DNA of 64,000 nt, from assembly GCF_017309955.1 (NCBI RefSeq), contig NZ_CP021247.1:3125001-3189000 (forward strand), written 5' to 3'. Positions 8,745 through 17,135 of the stretch are shown in pieces. Position numbers and translations under genes: made by a program. The notes below the pieces were generated by a model, which was not told where the DNA came from, did not search any database, and worked only from the letters and a program-made list of their open reading frames with translations. Positions within the stretch are counted from its first letter, which is position 1. Each line of letters opens with the position of its first letter. The DNA comes from Novosphingobium sp. KA1. Its GTDB lineage: Bacteria > Pseudomonadota > Alphaproteobacteria > Sphingomonadales > Sphingomonadaceae.

Positions 8745-9780
8745 GCTCGATCACGTCAAGTATGTGAAGGCCAAGGGCAAGCTCTACGCCTACTTCAACA
8801 CCGGCAAGAGAACGGGCGATGACAAGCCTATCTATGCCAGGCTTCCGCATCCGAGTTCTGTTGGATTTTACGACAGTTATGCGTCGCTCTTGGGTGGTCG
8901 TACGAAGCGCCAAGCGACCGGTTACACGATCGCGGATCTCGTGCGCGAATATGAGGTGGCCATGGAGAAGCGGACCGACTTGGCAGACAGCAGCAAGGAC
9001 CTGTACCGCAAGACCAACCGCCAGGTCGTGAAATTCCTCGGCGATTTTCCCGTCAACGATCTGCAGCGCGACGACGTGCAGTTTGTGTTGGACAATAAGC
9101 TATCTGGAACAGGTGCTTATAACATATTCCTCTCACTTGTTGGCATCCTCTACACTTGGGGAAGGCTCAACAAGAAGACAGCTCTCGAACCTACGAAGGA
9201 CATGAAGAAGCGGAAAGGAGGCGAGCATGAGCCTTGGCCTGAGCCGATCCTGCACGCCGGCCTTAATGCCAAACACGACCGGACCCGGCTCGCGGTCCAT
9301 TTGCTCTACTTCACAGGGCAGAGGATCAGCGACGTCGTGAAAATGCGGTGGTCGGACATCTGCGATGGTGAGGTCTTCGTGACCCAGAAGAAGACGAAGA
9401 AGGAAGTCTCCCCCCCGATCCACAGCGCGCTTGCAGCCGAACTGGCACGCACGCCGAAGCGCGGCATGACGATCCTGGCGAATGACCTTGGTGGGCCGGT
9501 CTCCACCGATGTGATTCGTGACGAACTTAAGGCTTTCACCAAGGGTCAGGGGCAAGAGTGCGTGCCACATGGCTTGCGCAAGAATGCCGTCATCGCGCTT
9601 CTGGAGGCAGGCTGCACGATCGCTGAGGTGTCGGCAATCACTGGGCAGACCTTCCAGATCGTGGAGAAATATGCGGCTCGAGTGAACCGTCGGCGCCTCG
9701 GGCAAGCGGCCATTCTCAAGCTAGAGAACAGTACGAGTACAGGAAAACGGGTTGGAAAACCTTTTGGGGAAGTGTTGTAA
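8728..9780 (+). CDS. int: Tyrosine recombinase, prophage integrase
   Basis: 350 aa. Residues ~65-165 are the SAM-like core-binding domain and ~170-330 the catalytic domain. Catalytic residues visible are Arg199 (FTGQRISDV), a likely beta-hairpin Lys near 221-225, His281 and Arg284 (PHGLRKNAV) and nucleophile Tyr315 (VEKYAARV). The second conserved His, usually in a GH motif, is Gln307 (TGQTFQ), a tolerated but less common substitution. It is the last phage gene, immediately before chromosomal genes, so it marks the right edge of the prophage. Locally lower GC and AT-rich codons support transfer. Confidence 0.9.
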   Translation: MAKLPKLDHVKYVKAKGKLYAYFNTGKRTGDDKPIYARLPHPSSVGFYDSYASLLGGRTKRQATGYTIADLVREYEVAMEKRTDLADSSKDLYRKTNRQVVKFLGDFPVNDLQRDDVQFVLDNKLSGTGAYNIFLSLVGILYTWGRLNKKTALEPTKDMKKRKGGEHEPWPEPILHAGLNAKHDRTRLAVHLLYFTGQRISDVVKMRWSDICDGEVFVTQKKTKKEVSPPIHSALAAELARTPKRGMTILANDLGGPVSTDVIRDELKAFTKGQGQECVPHGLRKNAVIALLEAGCTIAEVSAITGQTFQIVEKYAARVNRRRLGQAAILKLENSTSTGKRVGKPFGEVL

Positions 9781-9844
9781 AACAAGGAGTTAAGTTAATG
9801 TCCAGTTTACCCCGGATTAACCCCTTGCTCATTATACTGGGGAA
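9781..9844. other. Probable prophage-chromosome junction (att region)
   Basis: 64 bases between the integrase stop and the first chromosomal gene, markedly richer in A/T than the surroundings, with TTAA repeats and TATACT just before the next start codon. An attachment core would be expected here or in the 3' end of the integrase gene, but its limits cannot be set because the left end of the prophage is outside the window. No tRNA gene is present at this edge. Confidence 0.4.
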
Positions 9845-10147
9845 ATGGCCTATGAACCTGGAGCTCTGGAAGCGACAATCGCGGCGGCGGCGGGCGGAGA
9901 TCCCGAACTTTTCGCGGAATTGCGCGCCTCCTATGCCGAGAGCGTGGCGCGGCAGATCGATCTGCTCGCCCGGGCGCGGTGCGACGGCAACTGGCATGTC
10001 GCGGCGATGCGGCTGAAGGGGCTGGCCGCCAGTTTCCATTCCAATGCCTTGCTGGAGCTTGCCGAACAGGCTCTGGATGCGGCTCCCGGCGAGCCGGTCG
10101 TGATCCGGCAGTTGCGGACTTATCTGGAAGAGTTTTCCGCCGGCTGA
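9845..10147 (+). CDS. Hpt-like protein lacking the phosphoacceptor histidine
   Basis: 100-aa all-helical protein resembling a histidine phosphotransfer domain: FAELRASYAESVARQIDLL forms the first long helix and AAMRLKGLAASFHSNALLELA corresponds to the conserved AHxLKGxAxxxG segment. In active Hpt proteins the phosphorylated His sits three residues before the Lys-Gly pair; here that position is Met55. It is therefore probably phosphorylation-incompetent and may bind a receiver or kinase without transferring phosphate. GGGGA precedes the ATG. It lies upstream of a membrane protein, a DUF2336-like protein and a kinase-like protein that also lacks its His. The domain call is by pattern only. Confidence 0.6.
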   Translation: MAYEPGALEATIAAAAGGDPELFAELRASYAESVARQIDLLARARCDGNWHVAAMRLKGLAASFHSNALLELAEQALDAAPGEPVVIRQLRTYLEEFSAG

Positions 10148-10202
10148 TCGTCGGCGCGCTTGGCACCCACGTCCCCTGTGCTTACATGGGGGCGCTTGAA
10201 CG

Positions 10203-11432
10203 TTGTCGGGTTGCTGGAGGTTTTTCAAGCTGCGTATCGCCTTGCTCGCCATCACGGAGCCTGCACTTGCCGGGCAACCGCGCCCGCGCGCGTTCCTGCG
10301 TGTCGGCGGCGCGACGCTTGCGCAGCATCAGCTTGGCCTGGCGCTTGCGCTCGATTGCCAGCGGGTGATCTGCGTTGCACGCGGTACTTCGCCCGAACTG
10401 ATCGCGCTTCAGCATGCGGCGGAGAACGCCGGGCTCCAGTTCTACATATCCACCGGTTCGCGCTCGCTTTCGGGTCTGGTGACCGCGCAGGACGAGCTTG
10501 TTGTCGTCAGCGAGGGGCTGTTTGTCGATCCGGCCAGCGTGGTTCCCTGTTTCGACGGCACTACGCCTGCGGTTCTGGTGCAGCCTGTGGAAGGTGCGCT
10601 TGCCGAAGGGTTTGAGCGGATCGACCTCAACCGCGCGGGTGCCGGCATCATGCAGATCCCGGGCAGGCTGGTGGAAAATCTGCACGAATTGCCCTCCGAC
10701 TGCGATGTGCCCTCGGGCTTGATGCGGATTGCCCTGCAATCGGGCGTGGCGATGCGCGAAATTCCCGCGCCCGCCAGGACCGCGGCGAATTGGCGCATGG
10801 TTCACGACGATACCGAAGCGCATGGTGTCGAGATCGAATGGCTGAGGGCGCGCTTCTCGCAAGTGCAGGGCGGAGGAACCGGCGCGGCCATCGCACGGCA
10901 CGGGGTGCTGACGTTCGGTTCCTCGTTGCTTCATGCCGGCAACGCGAGCAATGTGCTGAGCGCTGCCGTTCTGGTCGCATTGTCGATTTCCGGCGGGCTC
11001 GCGTGGTTCGGGGCCAGTCTCTTCGGGTTCCTGCTGGTAGCGCTGGCGGGGGTGCTGGTGGAAAGCAGCCGGTTGCTGCGCGCGGCGGAACGCCAGTCCC
11101 TTGGACAAATGCCGCCGGCCATTCCGCGTGCCGATGCCTTGGGGTGGCTTGTCGACGTGGCCTTGGGCGGCCTCATGCTGGCGAGCGTGCCGCGGCTGTT
11201 CGGGGAAACCCTGTTGTCGTGGCTGTTTCCACCGGTGATGCTGATCCTGCTTATGACCCTGGTTCCTCGTGTGGTGGCGGGTGGTCCGGTGCGGCTTGCG
11301 GGAGATCGTGTGCTGATCGCGCTGGTACTGGCGTTTGCCGCTGCTTTCGGGCAGGTTGAACCGGTTGTTGAAATCATGGCGGTTGCCCTGGTCATTGTCG
11401 GAATGGCGCTGCCGCTGCGTCGGCAAGGATAA
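10203..11432 (+). CDS. Membrane protein with nucleotidyltransferase-like N-terminus
   Basis: About 400 aa. The N-terminal ~220 residues begin RIALLAITEPALAG and contain FLRVGGATLAQHQLGLAL followed by CQRVICVARG, resembling the start of sugar-phosphate nucleotidyltransferases (the PxxVGGxPxxxHQ pattern). The typical sugar-binding motifs are not obvious. Residues ~235-405 contain about five hydrophobic segments, probably membrane helices. The start is uncertain: an in-frame stop lies at 10197, leaving TTG at 10203, CTG at 10230 (nine bases after a GGAGG) or TTG at 10242. No ATG is available. I recall similar proteins in sphingomonads but no assigned function. Confidence 0.6.
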   Translation: MSGCWRFFKLRIALLAITEPALAGQPRPRAFLRVGGATLAQHQLGLALALDCQRVICVARGTSPELIALQHAAENAGLQFYISTGSRSLSGLVTAQDELVVVSEGLFVDPASVVPCFDGTTPAVLVQPVEGALAEGFERIDLNRAGAGIMQIPGRLVENLHELPSDCDVPSGLMRIALQSGVAMREIPAPARTAANWRMVHDDTEAHGVEIEWLRARFSQVQGGGTGAAIARHGVLTFGSSLLHAGNASNVLSAAVLVALSISGGLAWFGASLFGFLLVALAGVLVESSRLLRAAERQSLGQMPPAIPRADALGWLVDVALGGLMLASVPRLFGETLLSWLFPPVMLILLMTLVPRVVAGGPVRLAGDRVLIALVLAFAAAFGQVEPVVEIMAVALVIVGMALPLRRQG

Positions 11433-11467
11433 CCGGAGCTTAACCAGGGGCAAGGTAGACGGGACGG

Positions 11468-12421
11468 ATGTTAGACAATGCTGTCCATCCCGCCGGCGTC
11501 GAAGACGCCGAGGCCGTGATGCGAGCCGAGCTCGCACGCGGGGATGCCTTGGCGGGCAATGTTCAGCCGGTCCTGCGCCATCTGCTGTCGGCGCACGATG
11601 CCCCCTTGTTCAGCGATGAGGTGCTGGCGCGGGTGCGCGGCATGTTTGCCGATCTCGCACGCAATCTTCTGACGGCCGCGGATGAGGCGTCGCCGGGCGC
11701 GGGCGTCCGGGATCCTGGCGTGACAGAGCATGAACTGCTGGTGCGGGCCCTGATGGACAGGCGGGAGCTGCTTTTGCACGTTCACGCCCTGGCCATCGAG
11801 TGGCTCCTGACTGATCGGCTGCAGGCACGCGCGGCGCTGGACCCGGTGGTGTCGCCGCTTGTCCAGTCCCTTGTCTCGGGCGATGACGAGGCTGCGCAAG
11901 CCTTGGCGATGACATGGCTGGCAGCGCAGGCGCGGTGGAGCCAGGCGCAGCGGCGCATGGGCTTGCCGTTTACCGAACTTCCCGGCGAACTCCTGCATGG
12001 TGCCCGCCTTGCCTTGCGCTCGGTGCTGGCGGGAAGTGCGCAGCGCGCTAACGCGGCGGAGGCCGCCATCCGCGCGCGTTATGACGAGGGAAGCAGCCGC
12101 CTTGGCCTTGGAGCAAGGCTGATCATGGGCCTTGGCCGGGATGCCGGCGTGGCCCTGGCGCTCGACAGGGCTGGACTCGGGCTGTTTCTGACAGCGCTTT
12201 CGTTGGCTTCGGGGCAGCCGCGCGACGTGCTCGCGCTTTCCACGCATGAGCCGCAGATCGCCCGTTTCGTGCTGGCCTTGCGGGCGGCAGGCCTGACCGC
12301 GGATGACGTCTCGCGTCAGATGCTGACACTTCAGCCCGGCATCGTTCTGCCCGGCGGATTAGCACAGATCGGCTCCGATCTGGCCGGCGCCATCCTGGCG
12401 ACGGGGCGATACGGCGGCTGA
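11468..12421 (+). CDS. DUF2336-like conserved protein
   Basis: 317-aa soluble, largely helical protein without signal peptide. The C-terminal part (ALSLASGQPRDVLALSTHE followed by FVLALRAAGLTADDV) resembles the helical repeats of DUF2336, an alphaproteobacterial family of unknown function. The family match is tentative. Its last base is the first base of the following kinase-like gene (TGATG overlap), so the two are translationally coupled and may act together. Confidence 0.55.
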   Translation: MLDNAVHPAGVEDAEAVMRAELARGDALAGNVQPVLRHLLSAHDAPLFSDEVLARVRGMFADLARNLLTAADEASPGAGVRDPGVTEHELLVRALMDRRELLLHVHALAIEWLLTDRLQARAALDPVVSPLVQSLVSGDDEAAQALAMTWLAAQARWSQAQRRMGLPFTELPGELLHGARLALRSVLAGSAQRANAAEAAIRARYDEGSSRLGLGARLIMGLGRDAGVALALDRAGLGLFLTALSLASGQPRDVLALSTHEPQIARFVLALRAAGLTADDVSRQMLTLQPGIVLPGGLAQIGSDLAGAILATGRYGG

Positions 12422-13797
12422 TGTTGGCACCGGGAAGCATCTTGGCACGAGCCGAATGCGACGCGCAGGATGTCCTGATGCGCGTGGACGAGCCGCTGGC
12501 CGGGCTGCAGCAGCGTTGCGGCGGCGATATTCCCGGCGTCATCGCCATACCCGAATTGCTCGAACTTGTGCGCAAGGCCCGCAGCTACGGTTTCCGTCTG
12601 GCCCGTGCGATCGCCGCGCAGGACGGTGTCGAGGCGGTGACCGCCTGGGTCGAGGTCGAGCCGCAGGAAAACGGCCAGTGCGAGATCCTTGTTCGTCACT
12701 GGCAGGCGATCCCGCTGGTCACCGAAGATGCTTCGGTGGCAGACCTGCGGCGCATGGCCATCGACCGGCATCTGGCTGAATTGACGGCAAGGCTCGACAG
12801 TGCCCAGCGTGTTCTGGCAGTCGATTGTGAAAGCGCCGAACTGTCTGCCGCCGCGCAGGCGATGGCGGCAGGACTGGGGCGCCCATGGACGGAGTTTCTC
12901 CCTCCTGAAAGTGTCACCCACAAGCAGCCGCTGCATTGGCGCCTGCTGGATGGCACCCGTGTCGTCGTTGCCGGGTCGGAGCGTCCCTGGCGAGTGAGCC
13001 TGGTGCCGCAGTTGCAACCAGGGTTCGAGCCGGGCGGTTTCGAATTGCTGCTGGTTTCCGATGTTCCGGCATCCGAAGCCGTCGGCGCCGTCCCGGTGGC
13101 GGAGCATTTTTCCCGCCGCAGCCTGGTCGGGCAGGATCTGGCGCCGGTCCTGCGTCAGCCGATCGCCCGGATCATCGCCAATGCGGAGACGATCCGCACG
13201 CGCCTCGCCGGGCCCTTGCCCGACGCTTATGCGGAATATGCAGGCGAGATCGCCGGGGCCGGCAAGTTGCTGCTCGGGCTGCTGGAAGACCTTGCCGATC
13301 TTGAAGCCGTCGAGGCGGATAGTTTCTCGACGGCGCCGGACCGGATCGACTTGTCCGAGGTCGCGCGGCAGGCTGCCGGGATCCTCAACGTGCGGGCGCA
13401 GGAAAAGGGCATTTGTGTCGAGGCGCCGCACCCCGCGGAAGAGCTGCCCACGATTGCCGAGTTCCGTCGGGTCTTGCAGATCCTCCTGAACCTGATCGGC
13501 AACGCCATCCGCTACTCTCCCGAGCGTTCGCAGATCTGGATCCGCCTGGCATCCGAAGGCGGCCGCGCCCGGGTGACGGTGGCGGACCAGGGGCCGGGGC
13601 TGGCGGCTGAAGACCAGAGCCGCGTCTTTGAGAAGTTTGAACGGCTTGGCCGTAACGGCGACGGTGGATCGGGGCTGGGCCTGTATATTTCACAGCGACT
13701 GGCACGGGCGATGGGCGGTGATCTCTCGGTCGAGAGTGCGCCAGGGCAGGGGGCCCGCTTTACCCTGGAGTTGCCGCTGGACCGTCCGGCCGGCTGA
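12421..13797 (+). CDS. Histidine-kinase-like protein with degenerate H-box
   Basis: 458 aa, no transmembrane segment. Residues 1-230 are a sensor region without a recognised domain. Residues ~232-300 are a dimerisation domain where HExRTPL is expected; the sequence is APVLRQPIAR with Pro242 in the phosphoacceptor position. The ATPase domain looks intact: N box NLIGNAIRYSP (~357-367), G1 DQGPG (389-393), F-box EKFERLG and G2 GSGLGLYI (416-423). It may bind ATP yet not autophosphorylate, as in DivL-type pseudokinases that work allosterically. ATG start overlaps the previous stop. The upstream Hpt-like protein shows the parallel loss, which suggests a non-canonical signalling unit. Confidence 0.8.
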   Translation: MLAPGSILARAECDAQDVLMRVDEPLAGLQQRCGGDIPGVIAIPELLELVRKARSYGFRLARAIAAQDGVEAVTAWVEVEPQENGQCEILVRHWQAIPLVTEDASVADLRRMAIDRHLAELTARLDSAQRVLAVDCESAELSAAAQAMAAGLGRPWTEFLPPESVTHKQPLHWRLLDGTRVVVAGSERPWRVSLVPQLQPGFEPGGFELLLVSDVPASEAVGAVPVAEHFSRRSLVGQDLAPVLRQPIARIIANAETIRTRLAGPLPDAYAEYAGEIAGAGKLLLGLLEDLADLEAVEADSFSTAPDRIDLSEVARQAAGILNVRAQEKGICVEAPHPAEELPTIAEFRRVLQILLNLIGNAIRYSPERSQIWIRLASEGGRARVTVADQGPGLAAEDQSRVFEKFERLGRNGDGGSGLGLYISQRLARAMGGDLSVESAPGQGARFTLELPLDRPAG

Positions 13798-13882
13798 GTA
13801 CTTGCTGGTCGGCGCCGCTACGGGCGGCAGGTGCCCGCCGGGCCAGTTGAAATTCTTGAACGAACCCGAAAAGGATGGGCTG

Positions 13883-14143
13883 TCACAGTCCGTTCCTGCT
13901 GCGCCCGTCGGCGCGATAGGCCAGCCAGACCAGGATCAGGCCCACGCTGACCATGACGGCGCCGCGAATGGCCCATCCGCGATCGTCGAGCATGAAGCTG
14001 TTGGCCGGCCAGAGCAGCAGCCCGGTGCCCTGGCATACCCACAGCAAACCGCATGCCACGGCCAGCGCGCCGAAAGCGTAAGCAAGGATCTTGAGAAACA
14101 GCATAGTCGCGACTCGCAGTGGTTCGACGGTGCTTTGCGACAA
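13883..14143 (-). CDS. Small membrane protein
   Basis: Up to 86 aa with two to three hydrophobic segments (FLKILAYAFGALAVACGLLW, then WAIRGAVMVSVGLILVWLAY) and a short basic end. The start is ambiguous: ATG at 14143 or an internal ATG at 14104, which begins just before the first hydrophobic helix and gives 73 aa. No function recognised. It is on the same strand as gltA but downstream of the gltA terminator, so it has its own promoter or is read at low level. Confidence 0.5.
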   Translation of the reverse strand: MSQSTVEPLRVATMLFLKILAYAFGALAVACGLLWVCQGTGLLLWPANSFMLDDRGWAIRGAVMVSVGLILVWLAYRADGRSRNGL

Positions 14144-14194
14144 TGTTGCGGCAAATTTGTGGCCACTGCAAATCGGAGTGGTTGATGCGCAACG

Positions 14195-14224
14195 AAAAAG
14201 GCCCCCGCTTGCGCGAGGGCCTTG
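14195..14224 (-). terminator. Rho-independent terminator of gltA
   Basis: Read on the minus strand the segment forms a GC-rich hairpin (AAGGCCC ... GGGCCTT arms) followed directly by a run of five T. It lies 35 bases after the gltA stop codon. Confidence 0.85.
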
Positions 14225-14258
14225 ATCGGGTACCGGGATTGCTCGCGGTATCGTGCGA

Positions 14259-15542
14259 TCAGCGCTGGGCGATCGGCACGTAGTCGCGCTGCGTCGGGCC
14301 GGTGTAGAGCTGACGCGGACGGCCGATCTTCTGGCCTGGATCCGAGATCATTTCGTTCCACTGCGCGACCCAGCCCACGGTGCGGGCAAGGGCGAAGAGC
14401 GCGGTGAACATCGTGGTCGGGAAGCCGATGGCCGAGAGGATGATGCCCGAGTAGAAGTCGACGTTCGGGAACAGCTTCTTTTCTGCGAAGTACGGATCGC
14501 TGAGGGCGATTTCTTCGAGGCGAAGGGCGGTTTCGAACAGCGGATCGGTGACCTTGAGCGCTTCGAACACTTCGCGGACGGTCTTCTGCATGACCGTGGC
14601 GCGCGGGTCGTAGTTCTTGTAGACGCGGTGACCGAAGCCCATCAGGCGGAACGGATCGTTCTTGTCCTTGGCGCGGTCGATGTAGTGCTGGATGCGGTCG
14701 GGAGTGCCGATTTCCTTCAGCATGTTGAGCGCGGCTTCGTTCGCGCCGCCGTGGGCAGGGCCCCAGAGGCAGGCGATACCGGCAGCGATGCAGGCAAAGG
14801 GATTGGCGCCCGACGAACCGGCGAGGCGCACGGTCGAGGTCGAGGCGTTCTGCTCGTGGTCGGCGTGGAGGATGAAGATGCGGTCCATCGCCTTTTCGAC
14901 GGCGGGGATCACTTCATATTCTTCCGCCGGCACGCCGAAGGTCATGCGCAGGAAGTTGCCGGTGTAGCTCAGCTTGTTGTCGGGATAGACGAAGGGCTGG
15001 CCGACCGAGTACTTGTAAGCGGCAGCGGCGATCGTCGGCATCTTGGCGATGAGACGGTGCGAGCTGATCTTGCGGTGCTCGGGATCCGAAATGTCGGTCG
15101 AGTCGTGGTAGAACGCCGAAAGGGCGCCGACCACGCCGCACATGATCGCCATCGGGTGGGCGTCACGGCGGAAACCGCGGTAGAAGTTCGCCAGCTGCTC
15201 GTGGAGCATGGTGTGGCGGGTGATGGTGTTCTTGAAAGTCGCCAGTTCGTCTGCGTTCGGCAGTTCGCCGTTGAGCAGCAGGTAGCTGGTTTCCATGAAC
15301 GACGAATTCTCGGCCAGCTGGCCGATCGGATAGCCGCGGTGCAGAAGGACGCCCTCGTCACCGTCGATATAGGTGAGCGCGCTCTCGCAGCTGGCCGTCG
15401 ACGTGAAGCCGGGGTCGTACGTGAACTTGCCCGTCTGGGCGTAGAGCTTCCGGATATCGATTACGTCCGGACCGACGCTGCCCTTGAGCACGGGATAATC
15501 GAATTCCGTGCCACCAGCATTCAGTTTGACCTGATCACCCAC
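14259..15542 (-). CDS. gltA: Citrate synthase
   Basis: 427-aa type II citrate synthase, condensing acetyl-CoA and oxaloacetate at the entry of the TCA cycle. Catalytic residues are visible: His in [11 protein letters not shown], His in [16 protein letters not shown] and Asp in NVDFYSGI. Length and the N-terminal [15 protein letters not shown] block match the hexameric bacterial type, normally NADH-sensitive. The start is a GTG at 15542, supported by AAGGAG nine bases upstream. It follows gltX by 13 bases on the same strand, so the two are probably co-transcribed, and a terminator follows. Confidence 0.97.
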   Translation of the reverse strand: MGDQVKLNAGGTEFDYPVLKGSVGPDVIDIRKLYAQTGKFTYDPGFTSTASCESALTYIDGDEGVLLHRGYPIGQLAENSSFMETSYLLLNGELPNADELATFKNTITRHTMLHEQLANFYRGFRRDAHPMAIMCGVVGALSAFYHDSTDISDPEHRKISSHRLIAKMPTIAAAAYKYSVGQPFVYPDNKLSYTGNFLRMTFGVPAEEYEVIPAVEKAMDRIFILHADHEQNASTSTVRLAGSSGANPFACIAAGIACLWGPAHGGANEAALNMLKEIGTPDRIQHYIDRAKDKNDPFRLMGFGHRVYKNYDPRATVMQKTVREVFEALKVTDPLFETALRLEEIALSDPYFAEKKLFPNVDFYSGIILSAIGFPTTMFTALFALARTVGWVAQWNEMISDPGQKIGRPRQLYTGPTQRDYVPIAQR

Positions 15543-15555
15543 CAGTTATTACTCC

Positions 15556-17010
15556 TTATATGTGCGACCCGGTCGTGGCGTCTGCCTGCTCGCCAATGCG
15601 AGCAAGGCTTTCGTCCCGGCCGAGCAGTACCAGTACGTCGAAAATGCCCGGAGAGGTCGTCTGACCCGTCAGGGCAGCGCGCAGCGGCTGCGCGAGTTTG
15701 CCGAGGCCTAATCCCAGCTCCTCGGCCATTGCCTTCAGGCAGGCTTCCAATGCCTCGAGGTTCCAATCGGAAACCCCGGAAAGACGCCCGTGAATGTCGG
15801 CAAGACGCGAGCGCGCCTCGTCGGTCAGGAGCGCCTGCGCCTTCTCGCTGAATGCGAGGGGGCGCTTGGCGAACAGGAAGGCCGCGCCTTCTGCAAGTTC
15901 GTTGAGGTCCTTGGCCCGGACCTTCAGCACGGGCATGGCCTGCGCGAGCAGGGCCATGTCGGGATTTTCGTAACCGGCCCTGGCGAGGCGCGGTGCGACC
16001 AGATCGGCAAGGCGGGTGTCGTCCGCCTCGCGCAGGTAATGGCCGTTGAGATTCTGCAGCTTGGCAAAGTCGAAGCGCGAGGGCGACTTGCCCACGTCCG
16101 CCATGTCGAACCATTCCACGGCCTGGTCGCGGCCGATGAATTCTTCATCGCCGTGACCCCAGCCGAGGCGCAGCAGGTAATTGAAGAGGGCTTCGGGCAG
16201 CACGCCCATCTCGTCGCGGTAGGCATCGACGCCCAGCGCGCCGTGGCGCTTGGAAAGCTTGGCGCCGTCCGAACCATGGATCAGCGGCACGTGGCCATAG
16301 ACGGGCACGTCCCAGTCCATGCCGTGAATGATGACCAGCTGGCGGAACGCGTTGTTGAGATGATCGTCGCCGCGCAGGACATGGGTGACGCCCATATCGT
16401 TGTCGTCGACCACGACCGCGAGCATGTAGGTGGGCGTGCCGTCCGAACGCAGGATGACGAAGTCGTCGATTTCCTCGTTCTTGACGGTGACTTCGCCCTG
16501 CACGAGGTCGGCGATCGTGGTCTCGCCTTCGCGCGGTGCCTTGATACGCACGACGTAGGACTTGTCGGCCGGCCAGGTCGACGGATCGGCATCGCGCCAT
16601 TCGCTGTCGATTCGGAACGGGCGACGTTCTTCCTGTGCTTTCTGGCGACGCTCTGCCAGTTCTTCTGGCGTCAGGTAGCAACGATAGGCGTGGCCGCGCG
16701 CCATGAGTTCGGCCGCGACTTCGGCATGACGGTCCGAGCGGGCGAACTGGAACACGGCGGGCTCATCGCCTTCAAGGCCGAGCCAGGTCAGTCCGTCGAA
16801 AATGGCCTCGATTGCGGGCTCCGTCGAGCGGGCGCGGTCGGTGTCCTCGATGCGGAGCAGATATTTGCCACCGTGGTGACGGGCGTAAAGCCAGTTGAAA
16901 AGCGCGGTACGGGCCCCGCCGATATGCAGGAAACCCGTGGGCGAGGGGGCAAAACGAGTGACGACGGCTTTCTTTTCCGTCTGTCCGCTCGATGCACTGC
17001 CGCTTGCCAT
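15556..17010 (-). CDS. gltX: Glutamyl-tRNA synthetase
   Basis: 484 aa. Class I aminoacyl-tRNA synthetase charging tRNA-Glu. The HIGH motif appears as [15 protein letters not shown] near residue 22, the KMSKS motif as [10 protein letters not shown], and [10 protein letters not shown] is the usual block after the Rossmann start. The C-terminal anticodon-binding domain is full length. The ATG at 17010 was chosen over longer frames because GGAAGGTAAT lies just upstream and the family N-terminus begins a few residues later. It is transcribed away from comEC, with about 125 bases between the two start codons. Confidence 0.97.
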   Translation of the reverse strand: MASGSASSGQTEKKAVVTRFAPSPTGFLHIGGARTALFNWLYARHHGGKYLLRIEDTDRARSTEPAIEAIFDGLTWLGLEGDEPAVFQFARSDRHAEVAAELMARGHAYRCYLTPEELAERRQKAQEERRPFRIDSEWRDADPSTWPADKSYVVRIKAPREGETTIADLVQGEVTVKNEEIDDFVILRSDGTPTYMLAVVVDDNDMGVTHVLRGDDHLNNAFRQLVIIHGMDWDVPVYGHVPLIHGSDGAKLSKRHGALGVDAYRDEMGVLPEALFNYLLRLGWGHGDEEFIGRDQAVEWFDMADVGKSPSRFDFAKLQNLNGHYLREADDTRLADLVAPRLARAGYENPDMALLAQAMPVLKVRAKDLNELAEGAAFLFAKRPLAFSEKAQALLTDEARSRLADIHGRLSGVSDWNLEALEACLKAMAEELGLGLGKLAQPLRAALTGQTTSPGIFDVLVLLGRDESLARIGEQADATTGSHI

Positions 17011-17135
17011 TGTTATTACCTTCCGTCCTAATGTCGGCCATGGCCAGCCAAGCCGCCACGACCGATGATCCCGAGCTTCCGACGTGCGTCGGAGGCGCTG
17101 CATTGCAGCATCGCCCATGGATCAGCCAGAGCCAC

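Noticed and set aside
9795..9809. TTAA-N7-TTTA, near match to a CtrA site upstream of the Hpt-like gene
   Set aside because: One mismatch in an AT-rich stretch that may be part of the attachment region; too weak to call.
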